NCBI RefSeq assembly: GCF_000800255.1
Contig: NZ_CP009747.1
Span: 2,356,001 to 2,420,000, forward strand
Length of the DNA stretch: 64,000 nucleotides
From: Pseudomonas parafulva
GTDB lineage: Bacteria > Pseudomonadota > Gammaproteobacteria > Pseudomonadales > Pseudomonadaceae
Direction of reading: 5' to 3'
Shown: positions 28,895 to 40,101 of the stretch, piece by piece
Layout of the letters: each line of letters begins with the position of its first letter
Position numbering within the stretch: the first letter of the stretch is position 1
The notes under the pieces: generated by a model
Databases searched by the model: none
The model's input: only the letters and a program-made list of their open reading frames with translations
What the model was told of the DNA's origin: nothing
Made by a program: the position numbers and the translations under genes

Positions 28895-29045
28895 GACCAG
28901 AGCGCTCCATGTTGTACTGGCCCACAGGGCCTGGAAAAAGTCGAGGCGAGTGGCGTGTTTATATATCTGCACGCTGCATTGAACTTCTCACACACCGCCG
29001 AACTCGAAGGTTTCAACTCACTTATTCCACAAGGAGAAACATCCC

Positions 29046-29321
29046 ATGCGTAAACCTTTCGCTTTTGCTCTGATGCTGGCCGCTGCCATGGGTCTGGCTG
29101 CATGCGACAAGTCCAGCGAAGATAAAGCTCAGGACGCACAGAAACATGCCGAGCAGGCCCAGGAAAAGATGGGCGAAGCTCAGGATAAAGTGAACGACGC
29201 CGCCAAGGAAAATGCCGAAGCTGCCAAAGATCAGGCTGAAGCGCAGCAGAAGGCCGTCGAGGAAGCTCAGCCGTCCAACCCGGCGCCGACCACCGCTCCT
29301 GCTGAACCTGCCAAGCAGTAA
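29046..29321 (+). CDS. Small Ala/Glu/Lys-rich lipoprotein
   Basis: Predicted lipoprotein, 91 residues. A signal peptide ends in a lipobox (LMLAAAMGLAAC, Cys at 20). A strongly helical, charged segment follows with a KAQDAQKHAEQAQEK-like heptad pattern to about residue 75, then a Pro/Ala/Thr tail (PAPTTAPAEPAKQ). The layout resembles small coiled-coil envelope lipoproteins (Lpp- or OprI-like); the exact family is unknown. The ribosome site is ACAAGGAGAAACATCCC. Ends in its own terminator. Confidence 0.8.
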   Translation: MRKPFAFALMLAAAMGLAACDKSSEDKAQDAQKHAEQAQEKMGEAQDKVNDAAKENAEAAKDQAEAQQKAVEEAQPSNPAPTTAPAEPAKQ

Positions 29322-29340
29322 TTCAAGCGAAACAAGAAAA

Positions 29341-29362
29341 CCCGACAATGTCGGGTTTTTTT
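29341..29362 (+). terminator. Rho-independent terminator of the small lipoprotein gene
   Basis: CCCGAC-AAT-GTCGGG hairpin followed by TTTTTTT, 19 bases after the stop codon. Confidence 0.93.
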
Positions 29363-29379
29363 ATGGCCGCGACTTAACG

Positions 29380-29393
29380 GTGAAACGTTTCAC
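29380..29393. promoter_or_regulatory. Perfect 14-bp palindrome GTGAAACGTTTCAC in a convergent gap
   Basis: The sequence is fully symmetric and looks like a LacI- or TetR-family operator. It lies between two terminators in a gap without a gene start, 284 bases wide in all (29322-29605). I cannot assign a regulator or a target. Confidence 0.4.
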
Positions 29394-29505
29394 TCGGGAA
29401 GTGCAAACTCTTGTTCTTGCCGAAACGACTACTGAACGTGCGCGTTTCGCGCTAGAGCAACTTCTCCCCGTACCCCCCTCGCCTGGCGACTGTCGCTTAC
29501 TCGCA

Positions 29506-29539
29506 TAAAAAAACCCTGCAGTCTGACGATTGCAGGGTT
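29506..29539 (-). terminator. Rho-independent terminator of brnQ
   Basis: A 9-bp stem (AACCCTGCA / TGCAGGGTT, loop of 10) is followed on the minus strand by an unbroken T-run (the A-run at 29506-29513 on plus). The brnQ stop is about 65 bases upstream. Confidence 0.9.
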
Positions 29540-29605
29540 ATGGATGGGCACTTCACTCAGTGGCTGTGTAACGTATAGCCGTTACCACTGGCACCCTTCG
29601 ATCTG

Positions 29606-30919
29606 TCAGGCCAAGGCTTCGCGTGGTTTGCCAAGAAGGCGGTCGCACGCCACGGCAACAACCAACGTCGCTACCGAAGGCACCAGCCAGGCCAGTCCCT
29701 GATCACTCAGCGGCAGGTGTGCCAGGAAGTCAGGCAACATATGGGCGATGTCGCTGCCCTTGATCGCATCGACGATGCCGAAGATCAGCGAAACCAGCAT
29801 CACCGGCGCGAGAATACGCGTCGGCGAATTCCACAGGTCGTTGACGAAGCTGAGCCCGACTACCACGATGCACGGCGGATAGATCGCAGTGAGCACCGGG
29901 ATCGAGAACATGATCAGCTTGGTCAAGCCAAGATTGGACACCAGCAGCGAGAACCCGGCGAGGATCACCACCAGCGCGCGATAGGACAGCGGCAGCATCT
30001 GGCTGAAATACTCGGCGCAGGCACAGGTCAGGCCTACGGCGGTGACCAGGCAGGCCAGCGCGATCAGCACGGCGAGGAAACCACTGCCCAGCGAGCCGAA
30101 GGTATGCTGAACATAGGCATGCAACACAGCAGCCCCATTGCTGGCGCCGGCAGCAATCTCGTGGCTACCCGCCCCCAACCGGAACAGACTGATATACACC
30201 AGGGCCAGGCCGACCCCAGCGATCAGCCCGGCGATGATGGCATAGCGGGTGATCAACTTCGGCGACTCGACACCACGCGAGCGAATGGCGTTGACGATGA
30301 CAATGCCGAATACCAGAGCGCCCAAGGTGTCCATGGTCAGATAACCATCGGAGAAGCCTTTGGAAAACGCCGCGGCGGCATAGGCAGGTTGCGCCTCGCC
30401 GATACCGCCGGCTGGCAGCATGAAGGCTGCGATACCCAGTACCGCCAGGGCGATGATCTTCAGCGGTGCGAGGAAACGTCCGACAGTATCGAGCAGCTTG
30501 CCCGGATACATCGACACCGCCAGCACTACGATGAAATACACCAGGCTGTAAATGAACAGCGCCAGTGGGCTCTCGCCGGTCAGGGGTGCAACGCCTACCT
30601 CGAAGGAAACGGTCGCCGTGCGCGGCGTGGCGAACAACGGCCCCACCGACAGGTAGCAGACAGCAGCCAGCAGGCCACCACAGAACTTGCCGATCGGACT
30701 GCTCAGCGCATCCATGCCGCCGCCGACCTTGGCCAGCGCCACCACGGTGATGACCGGGAGGCCCACGGCCGTGACCAGAAAGCCCAGCGCCGCCATCCAC
30801 ACATGCGGCCCGGACTGCAGGCCGACGATAGGGGGGAAGATGATATTGCCCGCACCCACGAAAAGCGCGAACGTCATAAAGCCAAGTGCCAGGATATCCT
30901 GGCCTTTTAACACTTTCAT
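29606..30919 (-). CDS. brnQ: Branched-chain amino acid transport system II carrier protein
   Basis: Sodium-coupled uptake of Leu, Ile and Val across the inner membrane. The 437 residues have about twelve helices, beginning [34 protein letters not shown], which is the diagnostic BrnQ N-terminus. [30 protein letters not shown] follows in the middle. Length matches the family. It is monocistronic, with a terminator behind it and a long gap ahead. Confidence 0.95.
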   Translation of the reverse strand: MKVLKGQDILALGFMTFALFVGAGNIIFPPIVGLQSGPHVWMAALGFLVTAVGLPVITVVALAKVGGGMDALSSPIGKFCGGLLAAVCYLSVGPLFATPRTATVSFEVGVAPLTGESPLALFIYSLVYFIVVLAVSMYPGKLLDTVGRFLAPLKIIALAVLGIAAFMLPAGGIGEAQPAYAAAAFSKGFSDGYLTMDTLGALVFGIVIVNAIRSRGVESPKLITRYAIIAGLIAGVGLALVYISLFRLGAGSHEIAAGASNGAAVLHAYVQHTFGSLGSGFLAVLIALACLVTAVGLTCACAEYFSQMLPLSYRALVVILAGFSLLVSNLGLTKLIMFSIPVLTAIYPPCIVVVGLSFVNDLWNSPTRILAPVMLVSLIFGIVDAIKGSDIAHMLPDFLAHLPLSDQGLAWLVPSVATLVVAVACDRLLGKPREALA

Positions 30920-31286
30920 TTAAGGAAGTACCACACTGCTGAAATCGGGGTTCGAGAGGGGATTTCCACATGGATGGCGGAAATGCTGCCCGGCCTGATG
31001 AGCCAGACCCGTTTAGCGTGTCGTTCCCTTTTGGGGTACGGGCACAGAGTGACGCGTAGGGTACAGAATTTGGCCAGCAAACGCACTGTAGCGGTGCAGC
31101 TTGTCCGATGTGCGTACATGTTTGTCGTTTAAGCGACCGATGACGTAGGGATTATTCCAGAGACGCGGAAAGCTTCTGTATGAAGGATCCTGTTAACCAT
31201 GAGGAAAAATCCTAGAGCTACAGGACAGAAACGACAAAGGCCACCCGAAGGTGGCCTCTGTGCGCGTGGGGGGTACAGCGAGTTGC
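30920..31286. other. Intergenic stretch between brnQ and sucD, 367 bases
   Basis: Upstream region of brnQ and downstream region of sucCD. It holds the sucD terminator (31238-31257). Elsewhere I see no gene, no clear promoter pair and no tRNA-like fold. A short open frame on the minus strand (30916-31119) has no ribosome site. Confidence 0.6.
31238..31257 (-). terminator. Terminator after sucD
   Basis: An 8-bp stem AGGCCACC / GGTGGCCT with loop CGAA, 29 bases after the sucD stop, followed on the minus strand by TTGTCGTTT. It marks the end of the TCA-cycle gene block. Confidence 0.82.
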
Positions 31287-32171
31287 TTACTTCTTGGCTT
31301 CCCAGCCAGTCAGCTCGGCCAGGGCCTTGCCGATGTCTGCCAGGGAACGCACGGTCTTGACACCAGCGTCCTGCAGGGCAGCGAACTTCTCGTCCGCAGT
31401 GCCTTTGCCGCCGGAGATGATGGCGCCAGCGTGGCCCATGCGCTTGCCTGCAGGCGCGGTAACGCCCGCAATGTAGGAAACGACCGGCTTGGTAACGTTA
31501 GCTTTGATGTAGGCAGCCGCTTCTTCTTCAGCCGAACCGCCGATCTCGCCGATCATGACGATCGCTTCGGTCTTCGGATCTTCCTGGAACAGCTTCAGGA
31601 TGTCGATGAAGTTGGAGCCCGGGATCGGGTCGCCACCGATGCCGACGCAGGTCGACTGGCCAAAGCCGGCGTCGGTGGTCTGCTTGACCGCCTCATAGGT
31701 CAGGGTGCCGGAACGCGAAACGATACCGACCTTGCCTGGCAAGTGAATGTGGCCTGGCATGATGCCGATCTTGCACTCGCCCGGAGTGATGACGCCTGGG
31801 CAGTTAGGACCGATCAGGGTCACGCCCAGTTCGTCGCACTTGACCTTGGCGTCCAGCATGTCGAGGGTCGGGATGCCTTCGGTGATGCAGACGATCAGCT
31901 TGATACCGCCGAAGGCCGCTTCGAGGATGGAGTCCTTGCAGAACGGAGCCGGAACGTAGATGACCGAAGCGTCAGCACCGGTGGCTTCCACGGCTTCCTT
32001 GACGGTGTTGAACACCGGCAGGCCCAGGTGGGTGGTGCCGCCCTTGCCTGGAGTGACGCCGCCAACCATCTTGGTGCCGTAGGCGATGGCTTGTTCGGAG
32101 TGGAAAGTACCTTGCGAGCCGGTGAAGCCCTGGCAGATGACTTTGGTGTCTTTATTGATCAGGACGCTCAT
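31287..32171 (-). CDS. sucD: Succinyl-CoA synthetase alpha subunit
   Basis: Forms succinate and nucleoside triphosphate from succinyl-CoA with SucC. In the 294 residues the CoA-binding N-terminal domain ([14 protein letters not shown]) precedes the ligase domain. The phosphorylated His is at 247 in [13 protein letters not shown]. The length is normal. The start codon shares a base with the sucC stop (TAATG), so it is translated with sucC. Last gene of the block. Confidence 0.98.
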   Translation of the reverse strand: MSVLINKDTKVICQGFTGSQGTFHSEQAIAYGTKMVGGVTPGKGGTTHLGLPVFNTVKEAVEATGADASVIYVPAPFCKDSILEAAFGGIKLIVCITEGIPTLDMLDAKVKCDELGVTLIGPNCPGVITPGECKIGIMPGHIHLPGKVGIVSRSGTLTYEAVKQTTDAGFGQSTCVGIGGDPIPGSNFIDILKLFQEDPKTEAIVMIGEIGGSAEEEAAAYIKANVTKPVVSYIAGVTAPAGKRMGHAGAIISGGKGTADEKFAALQDAGVKTVRSLADIGKALAELTGWEAKK

Positions 32172-33337
32172 TACTTGCCCTCCGCAGCTTTGACAACTTG
32201 TTGAGCAGCGTCGGTCAGGCTGGTTGCCGCAATGATGTTCAAACCGCTTTCTGCCAGTACTTTAGCGCCCAGTTCGGCGTTGTTGCCTTCGAGGCGAACA
32301 ACCACCGGCACTTTCACGCCGACTTCTTTGACTGCACCGATGATGCCTTCGGCGATCATGTCGCAGCGCACGATACCACCGAAGATGTTGACCAGAACGG
32401 CCGCGACATTGCTGTCGGACAGAATGATCTTGAACGCCTCGGTCACGCGCTCTTTGGTAGCACCACCGCCCACGTCGAGGAAGTTGGCCGGTTTGCCGCC
32501 GTGCAGGTTGACGATGTCCATGGTACCCATGGCCAGGCCAGCACCGTTGACCATGCAGCCGATGTTGCCTTCCAGCGCGACGTAGTTCAGTTCGAACTTG
32601 GCAGCGTGGGCTTCACGGGCGTCGTCTTGCGACGGATCGTGGAACGTCTTCAGCTTGGGCTGACGGTACATGGCGTTGGCATCGATGTTGATCTTGGCAT
32701 CGAGGCAGTGCAGGTCGCCGTCGGCCTTGATCACCAGCGGGTTCACTTCCAGCAGGGCCAGATCGTGATCCTTGAACAGCTTGGCCAGGCCTACGAAGAT
32801 CTTGGCGAACTGCTGAACTTGCTTGCCTTCCAGACCCAGCTGGAACGCCAGCTCGCGACCCTGGAACGGCTGAGCGCCGACCAGCGGGTCGATGGTAGCC
32901 TTGAGGATCTTCTCGGGGGTGTCGTGGGCAACCTTCTCGATGTCCACGCCACCTTCAGTGGAGGCCATGAACACGATGCGGCGGCTCGAGCGATCCACGA
33001 CAGCGCCCAGGTACAGCTCCTTGGCGATGTCAGTGCAGGACTCGACCAGGATCTTGGAGACTGGCTGACCGTTGGCATCGGTCTGGTAGGTCACCAGATT
33101 CTTGCCCAACCACTGCGCAGCGAACGCCTTGGCGTCTTCTTTGCTGCGAACCAGCTTGACGCCACCCGCTTTACCGCGACCACCGGCGTGAACCTGGGCT
33201 TTTACCACCCACTCGGAACCACCGATCTTGTCGCAGGCTTCTGCGGCTTGTTCAGGGGTATCGACCGCGAAACCCTTGGAAACTGGCAGGCCGTACTCAG
33301 CGAACAGCTGTTTACCCTGATACTCGTGAAGATTCAT
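32171..33337 (-). CDS. sucC: Succinyl-CoA synthetase beta subunit
   Basis: ATP-grasp subunit of succinyl-CoA synthetase, 388 residues from ATG 33337, the same length as in E. coli. N-terminus [16 protein letters not shown]; nucleotide region [18 protein letters not shown]; metal and CoA part [17 protein letters not shown] and [11 protein letters not shown]. The open frame runs on to 33400 without homology. The gap to lpd holds several hairpins. Confidence 0.98.
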   Translation of the reverse strand: MNLHEYQGKQLFAEYGLPVSKGFAVDTPEQAAEACDKIGGSEWVVKAQVHAGGRGKAGGVKLVRSKEDAKAFAAQWLGKNLVTYQTDANGQPVSKILVESCTDIAKELYLGAVVDRSSRRIVFMASTEGGVDIEKVAHDTPEKILKATIDPLVGAQPFQGRELAFQLGLEGKQVQQFAKIFVGLAKLFKDHDLALLEVNPLVIKADGDLHCLDAKINIDANAMYRQPKLKTFHDPSQDDAREAHAAKFELNYVALEGNIGCMVNGAGLAMGTMDIVNLHGGKPANFLDVGGGATKERVTEAFKIILSDSNVAAVLVNIFGGIVRCDMIAEGIIGAVKEVGVKVPVVVRLEGNNAELGAKVLAESGLNIIAATSLTDAAQQVVKAAEGK

Positions 33338-33461
33338 GCTTTTTACCGTCTTCGTTAGGTACTGCGCTTCGGCGCTGCGCTGTTTCCAGCGCCGCGCCAC
33401 CTGTGACCGTTAACCCCGGATTGTTCCGGTGGCCCGGTCCGGCGGACATTCCGCGGTGGAT

Positions 33462-33498
33462 CTTGCGCGCAAGACCCACGACGGGCAGCCCGCCGTGG
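33462..33498 (-). promoter_or_regulatory. Hairpins between lpd and sucC
   Basis: Ten bases beyond the lpd stop the minus strand can fold an 11-bp stem (plus 33476-33498: CCACGACGGGC / GCCCGCCGTGG, one G-U pair). A 12-base perfect palindrome CTTGCGCGCAAG (33462-33473) follows directly. No T-run follows, so I read them as message-stabilising or pausing structures rather than a plain terminator. Confidence 0.55.
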
Positions 33499-33507
33499 TT
33501 TTTATAA

Positions 33508-35040
<1,533 letters not shown>

Positions 35041-36270
35041 TTAGATGTCCAGCAGCAGGCGGGACGGATCTTCCAGCAGGTTCTTGATGGTGACGAGGAA
35101 GGTTACGGCTTCCTTGCCATCGATCAGACGGTGGTCGTAGGACAGCGCCAGGTACATCATCGGGCGAATGACCACTTGGCCGTTGATCGCCATCGGACGC
35201 TGGATGATGTTGTGCATACCCAGGATCGCAGCCTGCGGCGGGTTGACGATCGGGGTCGACATCATCGAACCGAAGGTACCACCGTTGGTGATGGTGAAGG
35301 TACCGCCAGTCATCTCTTCGATGGACAGCTTGCCGTCACGGGCTTTCTTGCCGAAGGTGGCGATGCCGTTCTCGATCTCGGCCAGCGACATCGATTCGGC
35401 GTTACGCAGCACAGGCACTACCAGACCACGGTCGCTGGAGACGGCTACGCCGACGTCCGCGTAGCCATGGTAGACGATGTCGTTGCCGTCGATCGATGCG
35501 TTGACTGCCGGGAAGCGCTTGAGCGCCTCGGTGGCGGCCTTGACGAAGAACGACATGAAGCCCAGGCGCACGCCATTGTGGGTCTTCTCGAACAGGTCCT
35601 TGTACTTCGAACGCAGGGCCATGACTTCGGTCATGTCCACTTCGTTGAAGGTGGTCAGCATGGCCATGTTCGATTGCGCTTCGACCAGACGCTCGGCGAT
35701 CTTGGCGCGCAGACGAGTCATCGGCACGCGCTTCTCGGTGCGATCGCCGGCAGCGACGACGACCGGGGCAGCGGCGGCAGCGGCAGGCTTGGCGGCCGGA
35801 GCAGCAGCAGGCGCGGACTTCTTGTTGGCGATGGCCGCGACCGTGTCTTCCTTGGTCACACGACCGCCCTTGCCAGTGCCCTTCACAGAGGCCAGATCGA
35901 TACCGTTCTCTTCGGCCAGCTTGCGTGCGGCAGGCGCGGCGACCGGGTCATCTTCGCCAGCGTCAGCGGCGGCAGCAGCCGGAGCGGCAGCCGGTGCCGC
36001 AGCGGCGGCGGCAGGTGCAGCGGCAGCTGCGCCACCCTCAACGATCGAACCCAGTACTTCGTCGGACAGGACGGTGTCGCCCTCACCCTTGACGATGTCG
36101 CCCAGTACGCCGTCGGCGGTGGCCAGCACTTCCAGGACGACCTTGTCGGTCTCGATGTCGACGATCAGCTCGTCACGCTTGACGGCTTCGCCCGGCTTCT
36201 TGTGCCAGGTGGCAACGGTGCCGTCGGCAACCGATTCCGGGAAGGTTGGGGCTTTGATCTCGATAGCCAT
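35041..36270 (-). CDS. sucB: 2-oxoglutarate dehydrogenase E2 (dihydrolipoyl succinyltransferase)
   Basis: Core subunit transferring succinyl groups to CoA. In the 409 residues an N-terminal lipoyl domain (Lys43 in [11 protein letters not shown]) is followed by a long Ala/Pro-rich hinge (about 78-105, nearly all Ala and Pro). The E3-binding domain ([33 protein letters not shown]), a second Ala/Pro hinge, and the catalytic domain ending [16 protein letters not shown] follow. One lipoyl domain, as usual. It is 42 bases downstream of sucA. Confidence 0.98.
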
Positions 36271-36312
36271 TATCAGTGTTTCCTTAAATTCGGTTTCAGG
36301 TGCGCGAAGGCG

Positions 36313-39144
36313 TTAGACAGTGAACGCGTCTTGCAGCAGTTTTTCCTGCTGCTCGGCGCTCTTGGACGCGTAGCCACAAGCAGGCGCGGCAGAGGCGTCG
36401 CGACCGGCGTACTCGAGGACCAGCGCCTTGTCGTGGCGGCCCAGGATGCGACGCATGTGGTGCTGACTGCTGTACCAGGCGCCCTGGTTCATCGGCTCTT
36501 CCTGGCACCAGACCGCATGCTTGAGGTTGGTGTACTGCGCCAGGATTTCGACCAGATCGTCCTCAGGGAACGGATACAGCTGCTCGATACGCAAGATGGC
36601 GATGTCTTCGCGGCCTTCGGCACGGCGTTTTTCCAGCAGGTCGTAGTAGACCTTGCCGCTGCACAGCACCAGACGCTCGACCTTGGCCGGCTCGATCGCA
36701 TCGATTTCCGGAATGACGGTCTGGAACGAGCCTTCGGCCAGGTCTTCCAGGGTCGACACAGCCAGCTTGTGGCGCAACAGCGACTTGGGCGTCAGCACGA
36801 TCAGCGGCTTGCGCAGCGGACGGATGACCTGACGACGCAGCAGGTGGTAGATCTGCGCTGGCGTGGTCGGCACGCAGACCTGGATGTTCTGCTCAGCGCA
36901 CAACTGCAGGTAACGCTCAAGGCGTGCCGAGGAGTGCTCCGGGCCCTGCCCTTCATAACCGTGCGGCAACAGCATGGTCAGACCGCACAGACGGCCCCAT
37001 TTATGTTCGCCGCTGGTGATGAACTGGTCGATTACCACCTGCGCACCGTTGGCGAAGTCGCCGAACTGGGCTTCCCAGATCACCAGCGCGTTCGGCGTGG
37101 TGGTCGAGTAGCCGTATTCGAACGCCAGCACGGCCTCTTCCGAAAGGAAGGAGTCGTACAGTTCGAAACGCGGCTGGCCCGGGAACAGGTTCATCAGCGG
37201 TACGTAGGTGCCGGCGTCCTTCTGGTTGTGCAGCACCGCGTGACGGTGCGAGAAGGTCCCACGGCCAATGTCCTGGCCGGTCATGCGGATCGGGTGACCT
37301 TCGAACTGCAGAGTGGCGTAGGCCATGGTCTCTGCGTAACCCCAGTTGATCGGCAGGCCACCGGCCTGCATCTTCTGCCGGTCTTCGTAGATCTTGGCGA
37401 CCTGACGCTGGACGACGAAGCCTTCCGGCAGCTCGAGCAGCTTGGCCGACAGTTCCTGCAGGGTCTTGAGGTCGAAGCGGGTGTCGTGACGCGCGGTCCA
37501 GGCATGGCCCAGATACGGACGCCAGTCGACGAACAACTCGCGGTTCGGTTCCTTGACCAGGCTCTTGACCACGTGCAGGCCGTTGTCCAGCGCGCTGCGG
37601 TACTCGTCGATCTTGGCCTGGGCGCGCTCGCTGTCGATGCGACCAGCCTGGATCAGCGCGTCGGCGTACAGCTCACGGGTCGTGCGCTGCTTGCTGATCT
37701 GCTGGTACATCAGCGGCTGGGTGCCGTTGGGCTCGTCAGCCTCGTTATGACCGCGACGGCGGTAGCAGACCAGATCGATCACCACATCACGCTTGAACTG
37801 CATGCGATAGTCGATGGCCAACTGGGTGACGAACAGCACGGCTTCCGGGTCGTCGCCATTCACATGCAGGATCGGCGCCTGGATCATCTTGGCAACGTCG
37901 GTGGCGTACTCGGTGGAGCGCGCATCCAGTGGGTTGCTGATGGTGAAGCCGACCTGGTTGTTGATCACGATGTGCACAGTGCCGCCGGTCTTGAAACCGC
38001 GGGTCTGCGACATCTGGAAGGTTTCCATGACCACGCCCTGACCGGCGAACGCCGCGTCACCGTGGATGGAAATGGGCAGAACCTTGTCACCGATGCTGTC
38101 GTTGCGACGGTCCTGGCGGGCACGAACCGAGCCCTCCACCACCGGCGAGACGATTTCCAGGTGGGACGGGTTGAATGCCATGGCCAGGTGGACTTCGCCG
38201 CCGCTGGTCATGACGTTGCTGGAGAAGCCCTGGTGATACTTCACGTCACCGGAACCCAGCTCGTTCATCTTCTTGCCTTCGAACTCGTCGAACAGCTCGC
38301 GCGGGTTCTTGCCGAAGGTATTGACCAGCACGTTCAGACGACCGCGGTGGGCCATGCCGATCACGACTTCCTTGGTGCCATAGGAGCCGGAGCGCTGGAT
38401 CATTTCGTCCAGCATCGGAATCAGGCTCTCGCCGCCTTCCAGGCCGAAACGCTTGGTGCCTGGATACTTGGTGCCCAGGTATTTCTCCAGGCCTTCACCG
38501 GCGGTGACGCGTTCGAGCAGGTGAGTCTGCACGTCGACGGAGAAGTCAGGACGACCACGCACGCTTTCCAGGCGCTGCTGGAACCAGCTGCGCTGCTCGG
38601 AATCGACGATGTGGGTGAACTCGGAGCCGATGGTGCGACAATATGTCTTCTGCAAGGCATCGACGATTTCGCGTAGGCTCGCTTCCTCTTTGCCGATGTA
38701 CAGGTCGCCGGCACGGAAGGTCGTATCAAGATCGGCATTGGTCAAGCCGTAGTGATTGATCGACAGGTCTACGGGCGCAGGGCGCTGCCACAACCCCAAG
38801 GGGTCGAGCTTGGCAGCCTGATGACCGCGCATACGATAGGCCTGGATCAGTCGCAGCACTTCAACCTGCTTCTTCTCGTGTTCGCTGCTCACGCTCCCGG
38901 CAGATACCGGTTGAGCGCGGCGCTGGTTCTTCGCCAGCAGTACGAAATGATCGCGGATCGTCGAGTGCGAGACGTCGGTAGCGGTGCTGCCGTCGGCGGG
39001 CAACTTCTGGAAGTAGGTGCGCCACTCTTCTGGCACAGCGTTAGGGTCGTGCAGGTAGAGTTCGTAGAGCTCTTCCACATATGCAGCGTTACCACCTGAA
39101 AGGTGGGCGCTTTCCCACATGCGCTGCATCACGCTTTCTTGCAT
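36313..39144 (-). CDS. sucA: 2-oxoglutarate dehydrogenase E1
   Basis: Thiamine-diphosphate enzyme that decarboxylates 2-oxoglutarate. The 943 residues include the N-terminal LSGGNAAYVEELYELYLHDP, the thiamine region MAHRGRLNVLVNTFGK, the magnesium-binding GDAAFAGQGVVMET and the C-terminal transketolase-like part (DAAVLAFEYGYS-like EEAVLAFEYGYSTT). The length is typical. It lies between sdhB and sucB, 241 bases after the sdhB stop, in one direction. A 1,714-codon open frame on the opposite strand across sucA-lpd is a shadow. Confidence 0.98.
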   Translation of the reverse strand: MQESVMQRMWESAHLSGGNAAYVEELYELYLHDPNAVPEEWRTYFQKLPADGSTATDVSHSTIRDHFVLLAKNQRRAQPVSAGSVSSEHEKKQVEVLRLIQAYRMRGHQAAKLDPLGLWQRPAPVDLSINHYGLTNADLDTTFRAGDLYIGKEEASLREIVDALQKTYCRTIGSEFTHIVDSEQRSWFQQRLESVRGRPDFSVDVQTHLLERVTAGEGLEKYLGTKYPGTKRFGLEGGESLIPMLDEMIQRSGSYGTKEVVIGMAHRGRLNVLVNTFGKNPRELFDEFEGKKMNELGSGDVKYHQGFSSNVMTSGGEVHLAMAFNPSHLEIVSPVVEGSVRARQDRRNDSIGDKVLPISIHGDAAFAGQGVVMETFQMSQTRGFKTGGTVHIVINNQVGFTISNPLDARSTEYATDVAKMIQAPILHVNGDDPEAVLFVTQLAIDYRMQFKRDVVIDLVCYRRRGHNEADEPNGTQPLMYQQISKQRTTRELYADALIQAGRIDSERAQAKIDEYRSALDNGLHVVKSLVKEPNRELFVDWRPYLGHAWTARHDTRFDLKTLQELSAKLLELPEGFVVQRQVAKIYEDRQKMQAGGLPINWGYAETMAYATLQFEGHPIRMTGQDIGRGTFSHRHAVLHNQKDAGTYVPLMNLFPGQPRFELYDSFLSEEAVLAFEYGYSTTTPNALVIWEAQFGDFANGAQVVIDQFITSGEHKWGRLCGLTMLLPHGYEGQGPEHSSARLERYLQLCAEQNIQVCVPTTPAQIYHLLRRQVIRPLRKPLIVLTPKSLLRHKLAVSTLEDLAEGSFQTVIPEIDAIEPAKVERLVLCSGKVYYDLLEKRRAEGREDIAILRIEQLYPFPEDDLVEILAQYTNLKHAVWCQEEPMNQGAWYSSQHHMRRILGRHDKALVLEYAGRDASAAPACGYASKSAEQQEKLLQDAFTV

Positions 39145-39385
39145 GCTTGGTCACCCTCGTTAGGGGACGGATCGACAAGAACCACGCAAACCTGGAAAAG
39201 TCCGAACACAGCGACCAACCACGCCACCTGGATCCTGCAGATTTTCCGGGTACCAGCCCGGAAGCCCCTGCTGGTCTCATATCTTCAAAGGTAATGAGCG
39301 CGGGCTTTGTGGGCCCTTGCTCCGGTTTTACCTCGGCGCGGGCTCACCACCCGCGCGTCGGCTTACTGCTGGTGCAACATTCGAA
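39145..39385 (-). promoter_or_regulatory. sdhB-sucA intergenic region with two hairpins
   Basis: This 241-base gap holds a 7-bp stem GCGCGGG / CCCGCGC (39336-39356), which on the minus strand comes just after the sdhB stop. A second stem TTCCGGG / CCCGGAA (39244-39263) lies nearer sucA. Neither is followed by a T-run. It may hold a promoter for sucA, but I cannot name one. Confidence 0.5.
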
Positions 39386-40090
39386 TCAGGTGCCGCTTTG
39401 CAGCAGCATGTTACGTACGTGGCCGATCGCCTTGGTCGGGTTGAGACCCTTCGGGCAGACGTTCACGCAGTTCATGATCCCGCGGCAGCGGAATACGCTG
39501 AACGGGTCATCCAGCGACGCCAGGCGTTCCTGGGTCTTGGTGTCACGGCTGTCGGCCAGGAAACGGTAGGCCTGCAGCAGCGCGGCGGGGCCCAGGAACT
39601 TGTCCGGGTTCCACCAGAACGATGGGCAGGAGGTCGAGCAGCAGGCGCACAGGATGCACTCGTACAGACCGTCCAGCTTCTCGCGCTGTTCCGGCGACTG
39701 CAGACGCTCGATGGCCGGTGCCGGCGTATCGTTCTGCAGGAACGGCTTCACCTTCTCGTACTGCTTGTAGAAGATGCTCATGTCGACGACCAGGTCACGA
39801 ATGACCGGCAGCCCCGGCAGCGGACGCAGCACCAGCTTGTTGCCCTTGACCACGCCCGACAACGGGGTGATGCAGGCCAGGCCGTTCTTGCCGTTCATGT
39901 TCATGCCATCGGAACCGCACACGCCTTCACGGCAGGAGCGACGGTACGAGAAGCCCTCGTCCTTTTCCTTGATCAGCGCCAGCACGTCCAGCACCATCAG
40001 GTCCTTGCCGCCGGTATCGACGTCGAACGACTCCATCTTGGGCGCCGAGTCGGTGTCCGGGTTGTAACGATAAACTTCGACTTTCAACAT
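39386..40090 (-). CDS. sdhB: Succinate dehydrogenase iron-sulfur subunit
   Basis: Carries electrons from SdhA to quinone. From ATG 40090 it is 234 residues. The 2Fe-2S ligands are in CREGVCGSDGMNMNGKNGLAC. The 4Fe-4S and 3Fe-4S ligands are in CILCACCSTSCPSFWWNPDKFLGP and CRGIMNCVNVCPKGLNP. A GTG three codons earlier is open, but the ATG has AAGGGTGGCC upstream. It starts 11 bases after the sdhA stop. Confidence 0.97.
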   Translation of the reverse strand: MLKVEVYRYNPDTDSAPKMESFDVDTGGKDLMVLDVLALIKEKDEGFSYRRSCREGVCGSDGMNMNGKNGLACITPLSGVVKGNKLVLRPLPGLPVIRDLVVDMSIFYKQYEKVKPFLQNDTPAPAIERLQSPEQREKLDGLYECILCACCSTSCPSFWWNPDKFLGPAALLQAYRFLADSRDTKTQERLASLDDPFSVFRCRGIMNCVNVCPKGLNPTKAIGHVRNMLLQSGT

Positions 40091-40101
40091 AGCGGCCACC
40101 C

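Noticed and set aside
29506..29539. Plus-strand terminator or small-RNA end
   Set aside because: The T-run follows only on the minus strand, so it belongs to brnQ.
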